DNA from: JAKFWF01 sp963750535
GTDB taxonomy: Bacteria; Pseudomonadota; Alphaproteobacteria; Rhizobiales; Hyphomicrobiaceae
Direction of reading: 5' to 3'
Length of the DNA stretch: 64,000 nt
Assembly: GCA_963750535.1 (NCBI GenBank)
Contig: CAVVRF010000003.1
Location: 18,382 to 82,381, forward strand
Shown: positions 18,194-27,176 of the stretch, in pieces
Layout: each line of letters starts with the position of its first letter
How positions within the stretch are numbered: position 1 is the stretch's first letter
Made by a program: the position numbers and the translations under genes
The notes under the pieces: model-generated
Seen by the model: the letters and a program-made list of their open reading frames with translations, nothing else
What the model was told of the DNA's origin: nothing
Databases searched by the model: none

Positions 18194-18769
18194 TCACCCC
18201 TTCTGCCGCGGCGCGGCGCCGAACACATCGATGCGGGATTCGAGCATGCCCGGCACATCGCTGCCGGGATCGAAGGCGCCGGCCAGCGGGGTGATCTGCA
18301 GCCCGTCGATCAGCAGGTAGGGGGTCTGCGCCTCGATCGCCACGATGATCTTCTGCACCTGCTCGATGGTCGCGGTGAACTGCAGCTGCAGCCCGAGTAT
18401 CCGTACCTCGCCGCGATCCCGCGCCGGCAGGTTGCGCACCGTTCGCAACCGGGCGCCGTTGGCGGTGGCGATGCCGCCGACCAGCGACTGAAGGTTGGCC
18501 ATGCGGATCGAATTGCTCTCGCCATCGATCGTCAGGCGGCTCTCGCGGCTGCGCTGCAGCGCCTTGGCGATGTCCTGCTCCTCCTGCTCGTCCTGCCGCG
18601 CCGAGGTCAGGTGGCCGAGCACGAGGCGCTGCTCGTCGATCTCGGCGCGCAGTTGTTGCAGGTAGCCTAGGACCGGCGCGACCGTCATCATGATGACCGC
18701 GCCGACGACAACGCCCAGCAGCCCGATTGCCGCCGTCCGGCGAAGAATGCGAGACAGGCGCGGGCTCAT
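18194..18769 (-). CDS. gspM: GspM-like type II secretion inner-membrane platform protein
   Basis: 191 aa. One membrane segment (about residues 14-36) is followed by a coiled-coil stretch (about 37-75) and a ferredoxin-like domain, the layout of GspM / PilO-type proteins. A strong ribosome-binding site (GGAGGAG) lies 5 bp upstream and the ATG overlaps the gspL stop as ATGA. GspM stabilises GspL and connects it to the pseudopilus platform. Identification rests on architecture and the tight gspL-gspM order. Confidence 0.78.
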   Translation of the reverse strand: MSPRLSRILRRTAAIGLLGVVVGAVIMMTVAPVLGYLQQLRAEIDEQRLVLGHLTSARQDEQEEQDIAKALQRSRESRLTIDGESNSIRMANLQSLVGGIATANGARLRTVRNLPARDRGEVRILGLQLQFTATIEQVQKIIVAIEAQTPYLLIDGLQITPLAGAFDPGSDVPGMLESRIDVFGAAPRQKG

Positions 18770-19896
18770 TGCTTCTCCTCCGCCGGTTTGCCGCCGGCCG
18801 GCAACGCCGCCTGGCGCAGCCGCACGCGAATGCTGAAGCGCTCCTTGTCCTCGCGGGAATCGAACATCACTGGGGCGGTCATCGTCGCCTCTGCGAACGT
18901 GCTCGATCTTTCGAGCGCCCGCACGATGTTGGCGGCGGAGGCCGCGAGGCCGGTGATATCGACATTGCCGCCGTCGATCCGCATGTCGGTGACCCACGCC
19001 GTGTCGGGCAGCAGGCGCGTCATCTCGTCGAGCAGGCGGGCCCTCGGTACATACTCGTCGCGCACGCGCTGCAATGCGTTCACCTCGGCAAGTTGCGCTT
19101 GCGACTTGACCAGGTTGTCGCGCGTCGCCTGGACCTTGGTCTTCGCCATGGCGGTCTCGGCGCGCAGACTGCGCAGTGCCGCCTCGTGCTTGTCGATCAC
19201 CAGATAGGCGGCGGATCCGGCCAGGGCCAGCGCCGAGGCGCCGAGGACCAGCTTCGCCGTCCGGCCAAGCCGGGACGATCCGGGCTGCGGACCGGCGGTC
19301 GCCAGGAAATTCACCGGCAACGGCGCATTGCCGGCCTCGTTCCAGCAGTCGAGCCGGACGACGGCAAGACCAAGCTCCTCGATCTCGCGGATAAGGCCAT
19401 CGACCGTCGCGCGCTTGACGACAAGATGCAGCAGCATCTGCTTGCCCGTGGCCGCGCGCGCCGGATCCGGGCAATAGGCGGTCCTGATCTCGGCAGGCAG
19501 GAACGGGCTGTTGCGTTCCAGGTCGAGTGCCAGCAGCCGCTCGACATGGCTCTCGGCCGTGACGACCGGCAGCTCGACGTGACGGGCGAAGCATGACGCG
19601 TAGGCAAGCCGAAGCCCGACCCTCGTCACGGCTCGTGCCGTCTTGAGCCGTTCGAGGATCGAACGCAAGGCCGGCTCGTCGAGCCGATCGCCGGCCTGGC
19701 CGCCGGCGATGCGAAGCTTGCCGTTGACGGGCTCGATCAGGCGATAGCCGTCGGCGGCGATGTCGACGATCACGTCGGGCTTGCGCAGTGCGCCGGCTCG
19801 CCGGTCGCCGCCGGGCGCGAGATCGCGCAGCTCGGCGAGCCACCATCGGAAGAAGCTTTCGAGGCCGAGGCTGGTGCGTGTCGTGGCGGCGGGCAT
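18766..19896 (-). CDS. gspL: GspL-like protein with PilM/PilN-type architecture
   Basis: 376 aa. The N-terminal cytoplasmic half (about 1-215) resembles the actin-like GspL/PilM domain, with a DVIVDIAADGYRLIEP stretch near residue 41. A membrane helix lies at about 220-240. A coiled coil and a PilN-like ferredoxin fold follow (the WVTDMRIDGGNVDITG strand pair near 315). GspL anchors the GspE ATPase at the membrane. The C-terminus ends in KPAEEKQ with ATGA overlap to gspM. It is transcribed away from gspE, so their shared upstream region holds divergent promoters. Confidence 0.8.
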   Translation of the reverse strand: MPAATTRTSLGLESFFRWWLAELRDLAPGGDRRAGALRKPDVIVDIAADGYRLIEPVNGKLRIAGGQAGDRLDEPALRSILERLKTARAVTRVGLRLAYASCFARHVELPVVTAESHVERLLALDLERNSPFLPAEIRTAYCPDPARAATGKQMLLHLVVKRATVDGLIREIEELGLAVVRLDCWNEAGNAPLPVNFLATAGPQPGSSRLGRTAKLVLGASALALAGSAAYLVIDKHEAALRSLRAETAMAKTKVQATRDNLVKSQAQLAEVNALQRVRDEYVPRARLLDEMTRLLPDTAWVTDMRIDGGNVDITGLAASAANIVRALERSSTFAEATMTAPVMFDSREDKERFSIRVRLRQAALPAGGKPAEEKQ

Positions 19897-20058
19897 CGAA
19901 TGGTCCGGGCGAGACGCAAGCGCGACGCCGGACGACTGTGCACGATGTCACAAGTCTTCACCATCGCCCGGCGCGAGGATTGCATAATGGAGCGAGATCA
20001 TACACCATTTGTGCCAATCCTATGAAGCGCAAGACGAAGTTCGTTAGCGAGAGGCGCC
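19897..20058. promoter_or_regulatory. Divergent promoter region of the two T2SS transcription units
   Basis: 162 bp between gspL (minus) and gspE (plus), AT-richer than its flanks around 19975-20035. Both T2SS units (gspL-M-C/N and gspE-F-H-I-J) must start in or near it. No recognised operator is visible. Confidence 0.45.
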
Positions 20059-21858
20059 ATGCAGCGTAATTCGATCGCTGGCGAGGCCATTGCCGATCCG
20101 CACAGCCAGCATTTCATGGATCGGTTCTGCGATCTGCTGCAGGCGCGGAATATCCTGGATTCCGCGGGGGTGCAGCGCGCCCGCCGGGCGCAACAGCAGT
20201 CGGGCGAGCGCTTCGACCTGGTGCTGATGCGGCTGGGATTGATCACGGATTATCGATTGGCCGAGGCGCTGGCCGAATTCTGCGGTTATCGGCTGTACTC
20301 GCGGGGCGATTTTCCCGACGAGGCGGTATTGCCGGAAAAGCTGCAATTGAAGTTTCTCAAAGCGAACCGGATCCTGCCGATCGGAGTCGAGCCGGGCGTG
20401 ATCCGCCTCGCGGTTGCCGATCCGTTCAATGCAGAGGCACGCTCGGCGCTCTCGTTCCTGCTCGATCGCCGGCTCGAATGCGGCATTGCGCCGGAAGGCG
20501 AGATCGACCGCGCCATCGATCGCCTGTACGGAGACGGTGGCGAGCGCGAGGAGGCCGGCGACGGCGCGTCCGGCAGCGCCACCGAGGCCGCGAGCGAGGA
20601 CGACGTTCGCCGCCTCGAGGACATGGCGAGCGAAGCGCCGGTGATCAAGCTCGTGCGACGGCTGATCGTGCGCGCCGTCGAGGCCCAGGCCTCCGACATC
20701 CACGTCGAGCCGCTCGAGGACTGCGTGCAGGTGCGGTTTCGCATCGACGGCGTGCTGCACGTCGTCGAGACGCTATCCCTCGGTATGCGGGCGGCGATCG
20801 GCTCGCGCATCAAGATCATGGCGCGCCTCAATATCGCCGAGCGCAGGCTGCCGCAGGACGGACGCATCAAGGAGAACGTGCGCGGCCGCGAGGTCGACCT
20901 TCGCGTCTCGACGATGCCGACGATGTGGGGCGAGAGCATCGTGATGCGGATCCTGGATCGCTCCAGCATCGAGCTCGACTTTCCGAGCCTCGGCTTCGCC
21001 GGCGCTTCCTACGAGGCCTTCGGGCGCCTGCTGCACGAGCCGAACGGCATCATTCTCGTCACCGGACCGACCGGCAGCGGCAAGACCACGACGCTCTACA
21101 CGGCGCTGCGCCAGCTCAACAGCACGGAGCGCAAGGTCTTCACCGTCGAGGATCCGATCGAGTATCACCTCGAAGGCATCAACCAGATCCAGGTTCAGCC
21201 GCGGATCGGTCTTACCTTTGCCAGCGCGCTGCGATCGATCCTGCGCCAGGACCCCGATATCATCATGGTCGGCGAGATCCGCGACCTGGAGACCGCGCAA
21301 GTTGCGATCCAGGCCGCGCTGACCGGCCACCTGGTGCTGTCGACGGTGCACACCAACGGCGCTGCTGCAACCGTCACCCGGCTGCTCGACATGGGCGTCG
21401 AGAAGTACCTGCTGGCGTCCTGCCTCAAGGGGGTTCTTGCCCAGCGGCTGGTGCGGCGGCTGTGCAACCACTGCGCGCAGCCGGTCGCCCCTTCGCCGGC
21501 GTTGATGGAGCTGGTTGGCAGTGCGCGTGCCGGCAGCGGGCCCGGCGGCGCGGCGGATCATCCGGCGACCCGCAAGGCGGTCGGCTGCCCGACATGCCTG
21601 CAGAAGGGCTATCATGGCCGCACCACGGTCTACGAGCTGCTGGCGATGTCCGATCGCGTGCGCGAGGCGCTGATGACGGCCCAGTCGGATCAGGCAATCG
21701 AGAAGGCGGCGATCGACGATGGCATGCAGACGATGCTGCAAAATGGCCTGGCCAAGGTGATGCGAGGCGAAACGACTGCCGAAGAGGTCTTGCGGGTAAC
21801 CCGGTTCGAGCGATGCCAAGATACACCTACCAGGCCTATGACCGGGACGGAGCGCTGA
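20059..21858 (+). CDS. gspE: GspE, type II secretion ATPase
   Basis: 599 aa. The N-terminal domains (about 1-160) bind GspL. The ATPase core has Walker A GPTGSGKTTT (about residues 336-345), an Asp box (DIHVEP, about 214), Walker B IIMVGEIRD (about 400) and a His box (STVHTNGA). The zinc-finger region is reduced to CNHC (about 469) and CPTC (about 510), giving four Cys as in GspE. It powers pseudopilus growth for secretion of folded periplasmic proteins. First gene of the plus-strand unit; its 3' end overlaps gspF by 46 bp. Confidence 0.94.
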   Translation: MQRNSIAGEAIADPHSQHFMDRFCDLLQARNILDSAGVQRARRAQQQSGERFDLVLMRLGLITDYRLAEALAEFCGYRLYSRGDFPDEAVLPEKLQLKFLKANRILPIGVEPGVIRLAVADPFNAEARSALSFLLDRRLECGIAPEGEIDRAIDRLYGDGGEREEAGDGASGSATEAASEDDVRRLEDMASEAPVIKLVRRLIVRAVEAQASDIHVEPLEDCVQVRFRIDGVLHVVETLSLGMRAAIGSRIKIMARLNIAERRLPQDGRIKENVRGREVDLRVSTMPTMWGESIVMRILDRSSIELDFPSLGFAGASYEAFGRLLHEPNGIILVTGPTGSGKTTTLYTALRQLNSTERKVFTVEDPIEYHLEGINQIQVQPRIGLTFASALRSILRQDPDIIMVGEIRDLETAQVAIQAALTGHLVLSTVHTNGAAATVTRLLDMGVEKYLLASCLKGVLAQRLVRRLCNHCAQPVAPSPALMELVGSARAGSGPGGAADHPATRKAVGCPTCLQKGYHGRTTVYELLAMSDRVREALMTAQSDQAIEKAAIDDGMQTMLQNGLAKVMRGETTAEEVLRVTRFERCQDTPTRPMTGTER

Positions 21859-23036
21859 GGAGCGGCGCGATCGAGGCGCAGTCCCGGCAATCCGCGCTCG
21901 AGGTGCTGCACCGCCAGGGTCAGTTCCCGCTCGACGTGACGGAGGCTCGCGTTGCCGCAACGGTGCCGTGGTGGCAGCGCGAGGTGTTCATCGGCTCCTC
22001 GATGCCTCTCGGCGACCTCGGACTGTTCACGCGTGAGCTCGCGACCCTGATCAAGGCCGAGCTGCCGCTCGACGACACCTTGCGTATCGTGAGCATGCAG
22101 CCGCTGATGTCGGCGCGTATGCGCGCGCTCGCGGCGGCGATCTACAATACCGTGCGGGAGGGTTCTCCGCTGTCGGGAGCGCTGTCCGCCACCGGCCGGT
22201 TTCCCGAGTACTACTGGCGGCTGGTGCAGGCAGGCGAGGCGAGCGGCACGCTCGGCAGCGTCCTCGACGAGCTCGCCGTCCTGGTCGATCGCTCGATCGA
22301 GGTGCGCCGGCAGATCGGCTCGGCGCTGCTCTATCCGGCGACGCTGATGATCGCGGCAATCGCCGCGGTCGTGGTGATCGTCGCCGTGCTGCTGCCGACC
22401 ATCGTGCCGCTGTTCAAGGATGCCGGCGCGGCGCTGCCGTGGACAGTCCAGATCCTGGTCGACGTTCGCGATCTCGTGGTCGAACATTGGCTGCTGACGC
22501 TGCTGCTGCTGGGCTCCGTGGTGGCTGCGGCGATCATCGCCGGCCGCGACGACCGGCTGCGCCTCGCGCGCGACCGGGCACTGCTGCGCACTCCGCTCGT
22601 TGGCGGACTGATCACCGATCGCGAGACGGCTCGCTTCGCCCGCACTCTGTCTTCCCTGCTGCACCATGGCGTGCCGATCCTCGATGCCGTCGGCATCACC
22701 GCCGGCGTGCTGCGCAACCGCGTGTTCGCGGCCGCCGCGGTCGACGCCGGACAGAGTCTCAAGGAGGGCGGTACGCTGTCATCGCATCTGGTGGCGTCTG
22801 GCCTCTACACCGATCTCGCTACCCGGCTGGTGGCGGTCGGCGAGCAGACCGGCCAGCTCGATACGATGCTGATGCAGGTGGCGACCATCTACGAGGCGAC
22901 CCTGCAGCGCCGGCTGACCCGCATCATGAGCCTCGTCACGCCACTACTGACGCTGTTGATCGGCGCGTTGGTCGGTGGCCTCATTCTGTCAGTGATGAGC
23001 GCAATCCTGTCGGTCAACGAGCTGGCATTCAAATGA
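21813..23036 (+). CDS. gspF: GspF, type II secretion inner-membrane platform protein
   Basis: 407 aa, normal for GspF. Starts with MPRYTYQAYDRDG, the typical GspF N-terminus, and contains two repeated cytoplasmic GspF domains (about 65-190 and 270-390). Each is followed by hydrophobic helices (about 170-195, 215-240 and 375-402). PSLLHHGVPILDAVG-type wording in the second repeat is characteristic. The ATG lies inside the end of gspE (46-bp overlap) and the stop overlaps the gspH start as ATGA. Confidence 0.93.
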   Translation: MPRYTYQAYDRDGALRSGAIEAQSRQSALEVLHRQGQFPLDVTEARVAATVPWWQREVFIGSSMPLGDLGLFTRELATLIKAELPLDDTLRIVSMQPLMSARMRALAAAIYNTVREGSPLSGALSATGRFPEYYWRLVQAGEASGTLGSVLDELAVLVDRSIEVRRQIGSALLYPATLMIAAIAAVVVIVAVLLPTIVPLFKDAGAALPWTVQILVDVRDLVVEHWLLTLLLLGSVVAAAIIAGRDDRLRLARDRALLRTPLVGGLITDRETARFARTLSSLLHHGVPILDAVGITAGVLRNRVFAAAAVDAGQSLKEGGTLSSHLVASGLYTDLATRLVAVGEQTGQLDTMLMQVATIYEATLQRRLTRIMSLVTPLLTLLIGALVGGLILSVMSAILSVNELAFK

Positions 23037-23482
23037 ACGGGCGGGAGGACGGATTCACGCTGCTGGAATTGCTGGTCGTGCTGGTGATCCTGGCCGGCGC
23101 GGCCGTCATCGCCTATCCCCGCCTCGGCGCGGTGGCTCCGTTGGCGCAGATGCATGCCGGCGCGATCGAGCTCAATGCCACGGTCCGGACCGCGCGCTCG
23201 ACCGCGCTGCGCTCCAATGCCGAGCAGTCGCTGACGATCGACAGCGGCGCCAGAACCTATTGGACGAGCTTCGATCGCCGGGCGCGGCTGATCGCGCCGC
23301 GCGTGACGGTCGAGGTGGCGGGCACCGGCGTCGAGCAGGTCACGCCGTCGCGTAGTGTCATCCGGTTCCAGCCGGACGGCAGCGCCGCCGATGCCGTTAT
23401 CACGTTGCGCGACGGGCGTGTCGTTGCGGCGTTGACGATCGACTGGCTGACCGGTGCCTCGCGCCTCGACTGGAGGCGGTAG
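23033..23482 (+). CDS. gspH: GspH, minor pseudopilin
   Basis: 149 aa. Begins with a very short leader and the prepilin motif DGFTLLELLVVLVILAGA (cleavage after Gly, Glu at mature position 5, then the hydrophobic helix). The remainder is a small beta domain of GspH type with RTARSTALRSNAE. It joins the pseudopilus tip complex. Coupled to gspF by ATGA overlap; the next gene gspI starts 2 bp later. Confidence 0.9.
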   Translation: MNGREDGFTLLELLVVLVILAGAAVIAYPRLGAVAPLAQMHAGAIELNATVRTARSTALRSNAEQSLTIDSGARTYWTSFDRRARLIAPRVTVEVAGTGVEQVTPSRSVIRFQPDGSAADAVITLRDGRVVAALTIDWLTGASRLDWRR

Positions 23483-23483
23483 C

Positions 23484-23912
23484 ATGCGCGCGCGAGCTGC
23501 CCGGGGCTGCGGGACCAACCATCACGGGGAAGCGGGTTTCACGCTGATCGAGACGATCGTCGCGCTCGCGGTTTTCGCCGGCCTGGTCGCGGTGCTCTAC
23601 GACGGGCTGGCCGGGAACTGGCGAGGTATCGGGCGAGCGCGGATGGATGCCGCGGCGACGAGCCTCGCGCAGTCGAAGCTGGCGGCTGTCGGTGTCGAGG
23701 CGCCGCTGTCCGACGGCCAGATGTTCGCCGGCGAGGAGGCGGGCATCGCCTGGACCGTGAGCGTCGAGCGCTACCGCCCGGCTGAAGGTGACGGCGACGA
23801 GGCACCTCTCATCGCGTACTGGGTCGTATTCGAAGCGAAATGGAGCGACGGTCCGCGGCGGCCGCCGCGATCGCTCAGGTTGCGCACGGTCAAGCTCGGG
23901 GGCGGCGAATGA
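23484..23912 (+). CDS. gspI: GspI, minor pseudopilin
   Basis: 142 aa from the ATG at 23484 (GGAGG 7 bp upstream). Prepilin motif GEAGFTLIETIVALAVFAGL at about residues 15-34, with the Gly/Phe cleavage site and Glu5. ATSLAQSKLAAVGVE is typical of GspI after the helix. It is the core of the GspI-J-K tip. The stop overlaps the gspJ start. Confidence 0.9.
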   Translation: MRARAARGCGTNHHGEAGFTLIETIVALAVFAGLVAVLYDGLAGNWRGIGRARMDAAATSLAQSKLAAVGVEAPLSDGQMFAGEEAGIAWTVSVERYRPAEGDGDEAPLIAYWVVFEAKWSDGPRRPPRSLRLRTVKLGGGE

Positions 23913-24574
23913 CGCTGGCGCGACCATCGCACCCGACGCACGGCCGCGGCTGCGCCGATCCGCGGGACGAGGCCGGCTTCACCGTGCTCGAGCTGCTGGT
24001 ATCGCTGGCTCTTCTCGCGCTGATCCTGACCGCGCTGCCGACCACGCTGCAGATGGGCAAGCGCGCCTGGAGCACCGCCGAGGCCCTCGACCGCTCGGCG
24101 ACGGTCGCGGTCGTCGCGACCTTCGTCCGCGAGCGCGTCGCGCAGGCAATGCCGGTGCAGCAGCGGGGCGACGGCGGCGCGTCCGCCGTGGCGTTCAATG
24201 GCCGCGGCGACGGCCTGTCGTTCGTCGCCCCGGCGCTCGATGGGCCGACCGGCCAGGGACTGTTCGTGTTCGAGATCGCGTTGACGGCGGCGGCGCATGG
24301 GCATGGCCGGCTCGTGCTGCGCTGGCGGCCTTACTCGCCCGGGGCCGATGGCGGCAAGGCGCCGGCGGCCGACGAGCGCAGCCTGATCGAGGACGTGACG
24401 GCGTTCGGCGTGCGCTATTTCGGATCATCGCCCTCGGGCGGCGGGCGCGATTGGTTCGACAGCTGGCAGGGCCGCAACGCGCTGCCGGAGCTGGTCGAGG
24501 TCCGGCTCGAGACCTCGCGCGATGCCGGTGCCGCGCGCATGCCGATGGTCATCGAGCTGCAGCTGCGCCGGTGA
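23909..24574 (+). CDS. gspJ: GspJ, minor pseudopilin
   Basis: 221 aa. Prepilin motif DEAGFTVLELLVSLALLALI (about residues 20-39). The larger C-terminal domain carries an LPELVEVRLE strand, common to GspJ proteins. It forms the tip complex with GspI and GspK; gspK lies apart on the minus strand at 12070. ATGA overlap with gspI. Converges with gspG across a 29-bp gap containing inverted GTCTC/GAGAC repeats. Confidence 0.9.
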   Translation: MTLARPSHPTHGRGCADPRDEAGFTVLELLVSLALLALILTALPTTLQMGKRAWSTAEALDRSATVAVVATFVRERVAQAMPVQQRGDGGASAVAFNGRGDGLSFVAPALDGPTGQGLFVFEIALTAAAHGHGRLVLRWRPYSPGADGGKAPAADERSLIEDVTAFGVRYFGSSPSGGGRDWFDSWQGRNALPELVEVRLETSRDAGAARMPMVIELQLRR

Positions 24575-24603
24575 CTTGCCCGGCGGTGAGACACGGTGCC
24601 GTC

Positions 24604-25056
24604 TCAATTCGAGACGTCGCTGTCCTCGCCGCCGCCGCCGGGTGCGTTGTCCCGGCCGAGCGTGAAGATTTCCGGCGCGCCCTTCGCTCCAGGGAACCGG
24701 TATTGATAGGGCCGGCCCCATGGGTCGACCAGGCCGTCGGCCTTCTTGATGTAGGGCCCGCGCCAGCGCGCGGCGCCGCCCGGCGCCTGGACCAGCGACG
24801 ACAGTCCGGTCTGCTGCGATGGAAACCCGCCGTTGTCCAAGGCGTAGAGCTCGAGCGCCGTCGACAGCGCCGAGATCTGCGCCCTGGCGGTGTCGGTGCG
24901 TGCCTTGCCGAGATAGCGCAGGACCTGCGGACCGGCGACGGTCGCCAGGAGGGTGATGATGCCCAGCACCACCAGCAGCTCGATCAGCGTGAACCCTGCC
25001 TCCGACCGTCGGGCAATTCGGTCGGCGCGTTTCGGACGACGTTCGCGGTCGCTCAT
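24604..25056 (-). CDS. gspG: GspG, major pseudopilin
   Basis: 150 aa. Leader of about 19 residues, then SEAGFTLIELLVVLGIITLL with cleavage after Gly and Glu5. The conserved GspG body follows: ALELYALDNGGFPSQQTGL, WRGPYI, DPWGRPYQY and a calcium-loop-like end. GspG polymerises into the pseudopilus. It is on the strand opposite to gspE-J and next to the prepilin peptidase that must process it; the ribosome-binding site is weak (GGAT). Confidence 0.93.
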   Translation of the reverse strand: MSDRERRPKRADRIARRSEAGFTLIELLVVLGIITLLATVAGPQVLRYLGKARTDTARAQISALSTALELYALDNGGFPSQQTGLSSLVQAPGGAARWRGPYIKKADGLVDPWGRPYQYRFPGAKGAPEIFTLGRDNAPGGGGEDSDVSN

Positions 25057-25072
25057 TTTCGATCCATCCAAG

Positions 25073-25738
25073 TCAGCCGATCTGGCCGTAGAGCCAGACG
25101 ACCCATGTCCCGAACGCAAGAAAGGGGCCGAACGGGATCCTGGTCGCAAGACCGACCGGCCGGCCCATGGCCGCCAGGATGAGAGCACCTAACAGACCGC
25201 CCGCGCAAGCGATCAGCACCACCGACGGCAAGCCGCCCAGTCCGAGCCACGCCCCCGACGCGGCCAGCAGCTTGGCATCGCCGAGGCCGATGCCGGGGCG
25301 ATCGCGCAGGCGACGGTATACCTCGCCGGCCGCATACAGCGCCGCAAAGCCAACCATCGCCGCCAGCACCCGCATCGGCAGATCATCGAGGCGCAGCAGC
25401 GCGCTCGCCGCCAAGCCGGCCAGCAGAAGCGGAATCGTCAGAAGGTCGGGCAGGCGGCCGCTGCCAAGATCGATGACGCTCAGCAGCACGAGAGCAAGTC
25501 CGAGCACGATCGATGCCGGCACTACGCCGGGCACCGCGCCGAATTCCGCCAGCGCCGGCCACGCCGACAGGGCGTACAGGGCAGCGATGGCAATTGCGTG
25601 CGACAGCTTCCCCGTCGGCGAGAAGGTGCGCGATGGCGTGCTGATGCAATCGTCGCCTGCCATGGTCCTCCGGCTGCCTTCAGGCACGGTCTGCCGCGAC
25701 CCCGCAACGCCCGGCGCAGCCAGCCTGTCCGAGATCAC
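25073..25738 (-). CDS. gspO: Prepilin peptidase (A24 family, peptidase domain only)
   Basis: 221 aa with about six hydrophobic helices. Both aspartates of A24 peptidases are present: VIDLGSGRLPD (about residues 88-98) and GIGLGDAKLL (about 149-158). The N-terminal methyltransferase domain with its zinc Cys pairs, present in full-length GspO/PilD, is missing, so the protein is of the short type. It would cleave the leaders of GspG, H, I, J and K. The start is uncertain: a GTG at 25738 overlaps the stop of the upstream HlyD gene as GTGA, while an ATG at 25663 has GGAGG very close to it. Confidence 0.83.
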   Translation of the reverse strand: MISDRLAAPGVAGSRQTVPEGSRRTMAGDDCISTPSRTFSPTGKLSHAIAIAALYALSAWPALAEFGAVPGVVPASIVLGLALVLLSVIDLGSGRLPDLLTIPLLLAGLAASALLRLDDLPMRVLAAMVGFAALYAAGEVYRRLRDRPGIGLGDAKLLAASGAWLGLGGLPSVVLIACAGGLLGALILAAMGRPVGLATRIPFGPFLAFGTWVVWLYGQIG

Positions 25739-27084
25739 TCACGGAACGCCCTGTTGATCTGATCGACAAGCGGCTTGCCGAGATAGGACAGCGCCGTGCG
25801 GTCGCCGGTTGCCATGAAGACCTCGACCGGCATTCCCGGCACGAGCTTGAGATCGTCGACGGTGCGCCGCGCCTTGTCGTCCATTTCCAGCCGCACGCCG
25901 TAATAGCTCTGGCCGGTCTTGGGGTCGACGGTGGCGTCGGCCGCGATGTGCATCACGCGGGCATCGATCTCGGGCGTCTTCTGCTTGTTGAATGCCGTCA
26001 GGCGCAGCCGAGCCGGCCGGCCGATCACCACCTGGTCGATGTCGACCGGGTTGATACGGGCTTGCACGGTGAGGCTGTCCTCCTCCGGCACGATCAGCAT
26101 GATCTGCTCGGCCGTGGTGATCACGCCGCCGATCGTGTGCACCGCCAACTCGTGCACGATGCCTTTCTGCGGCGAGCGGATGTCGATCCGTGCCAGCTTG
26201 TCCTTGGCGGCGATCTCGCGCTCGGCAAGCTCGATCAGCTTGGCCTCGACCGCCCGCAGTTCCCGCTGGGCCTGGGCGCGAACGTTCTCGTCGACCGACA
26301 TGATCTGAACTTTGATCTCGCTGATCTGCCCCCTGGCCCTGGCGATCTGCGCGGTCAGCCCGCCATGCTCGCCGTTGAGCCGCATCTCCTCGCGCTCCAT
26401 GGCATAGACCCGCGAGATGGTGGTGAGCTGCTTGCCGTGCAGCTTGCGCACCTCCTCGAGCTCCTTGCGGATGATCTGGAGCTCGCCGCTCTTGGCCCCG
26501 CGCTGGGCGCTGAGGCCGCCGATCTCCTCCTGGGTCTGTTCGGCCTTGAGCTTGAGCTGGTCCTTCTGGCTTTCCTTGGCCTGGCGGGTTTCCTCGAACA
26601 GGCGGATTTCACTTTCCGCCGCGGCGCGGGCATCGGCGCTCTGGTTGATGAAGGCCTTTGGATACACCAGGGTCGGCAGCCCGTCGCGCTCGGCGGACAG
26701 GCGGTAGCTGCGGGCGTTGAGCTCGAGCAGCTGGGACTTGATGACGCCGAGCTCGGCAGCGATCTGGGTCGCATCGAGCCGCACCAATACCTGGCCGCTC
26801 TCGACGAAGTCGCCGTTCTTGACATTGATCTCGGCGACAATGCCGCCGTAGCTGTGCTGCACCTTCTTGACGTTGCGCTCGACCACGAAGGCGCCGGAGG
26901 CCATGACCGCGCCTGAGAGCTTGGCGGTCGCCGCCCAGCCGCCGATGCCGAAGATCAAGGTCGCGACGACTGCCGAGGCGAATGCCACGTGCCACACGAT
27001 CGAGAATTCGCCGCGCTTGCCGTCGCTCTTGCGGGCGCGCGCCGGTGAGATTGCGCTCGTTGCATTCGTGGCTCTACTGCTCAT
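25735..27084 (-). CDS. HlyD-family membrane fusion protein of type I secretion
   Basis: 449 aa. Cytoplasmic N-terminus, one membrane helix (about residues 29-51), a biotinyl-lipoyl half domain, a long coiled coil (about 150-310), and the second lipoyl and beta-barrel part. DIRSPQKGIVHELAVHTIGG and VPGMPVEVFMATGDRTALSYLGKPL are typical of the PrtE/HlyD family. It bridges the inner-membrane ABC exporter to a TolC-type outer-membrane channel, for which no gene is in the window. Its stop overlaps the prepilin peptidase start; the RTX gene lies 92 bp upstream. Confidence 0.92.
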   Translation of the reverse strand: MSSRATNATSAISPARARKSDGKRGEFSIVWHVAFASAVVATLIFGIGGWAATAKLSGAVMASGAFVVERNVKKVQHSYGGIVAEINVKNGDFVESGQVLVRLDATQIAAELGVIKSQLLELNARSYRLSAERDGLPTLVYPKAFINQSADARAAAESEIRLFEETRQAKESQKDQLKLKAEQTQEEIGGLSAQRGAKSGELQIIRKELEEVRKLHGKQLTTISRVYAMEREEMRLNGEHGGLTAQIARARGQISEIKVQIMSVDENVRAQAQRELRAVEAKLIELAEREIAAKDKLARIDIRSPQKGIVHELAVHTIGGVITTAEQIMLIVPEEDSLTVQARINPVDIDQVVIGRPARLRLTAFNKQKTPEIDARVMHIAADATVDPKTGQSYYGVRLEMDDKARRTVDDLKLVPGMPVEVFMATGDRTALSYLGKPLVDQINRAFRE

Positions 27085-27176
27085 CTACCGCTCCCGCTTT
27101 GAAGACGCTCCGGCCGCCGCGCCACGGCAGTGTGGCAACGCCTGACCGGCGCAGGTCGCTGGCGCGGCCCGCCCTA

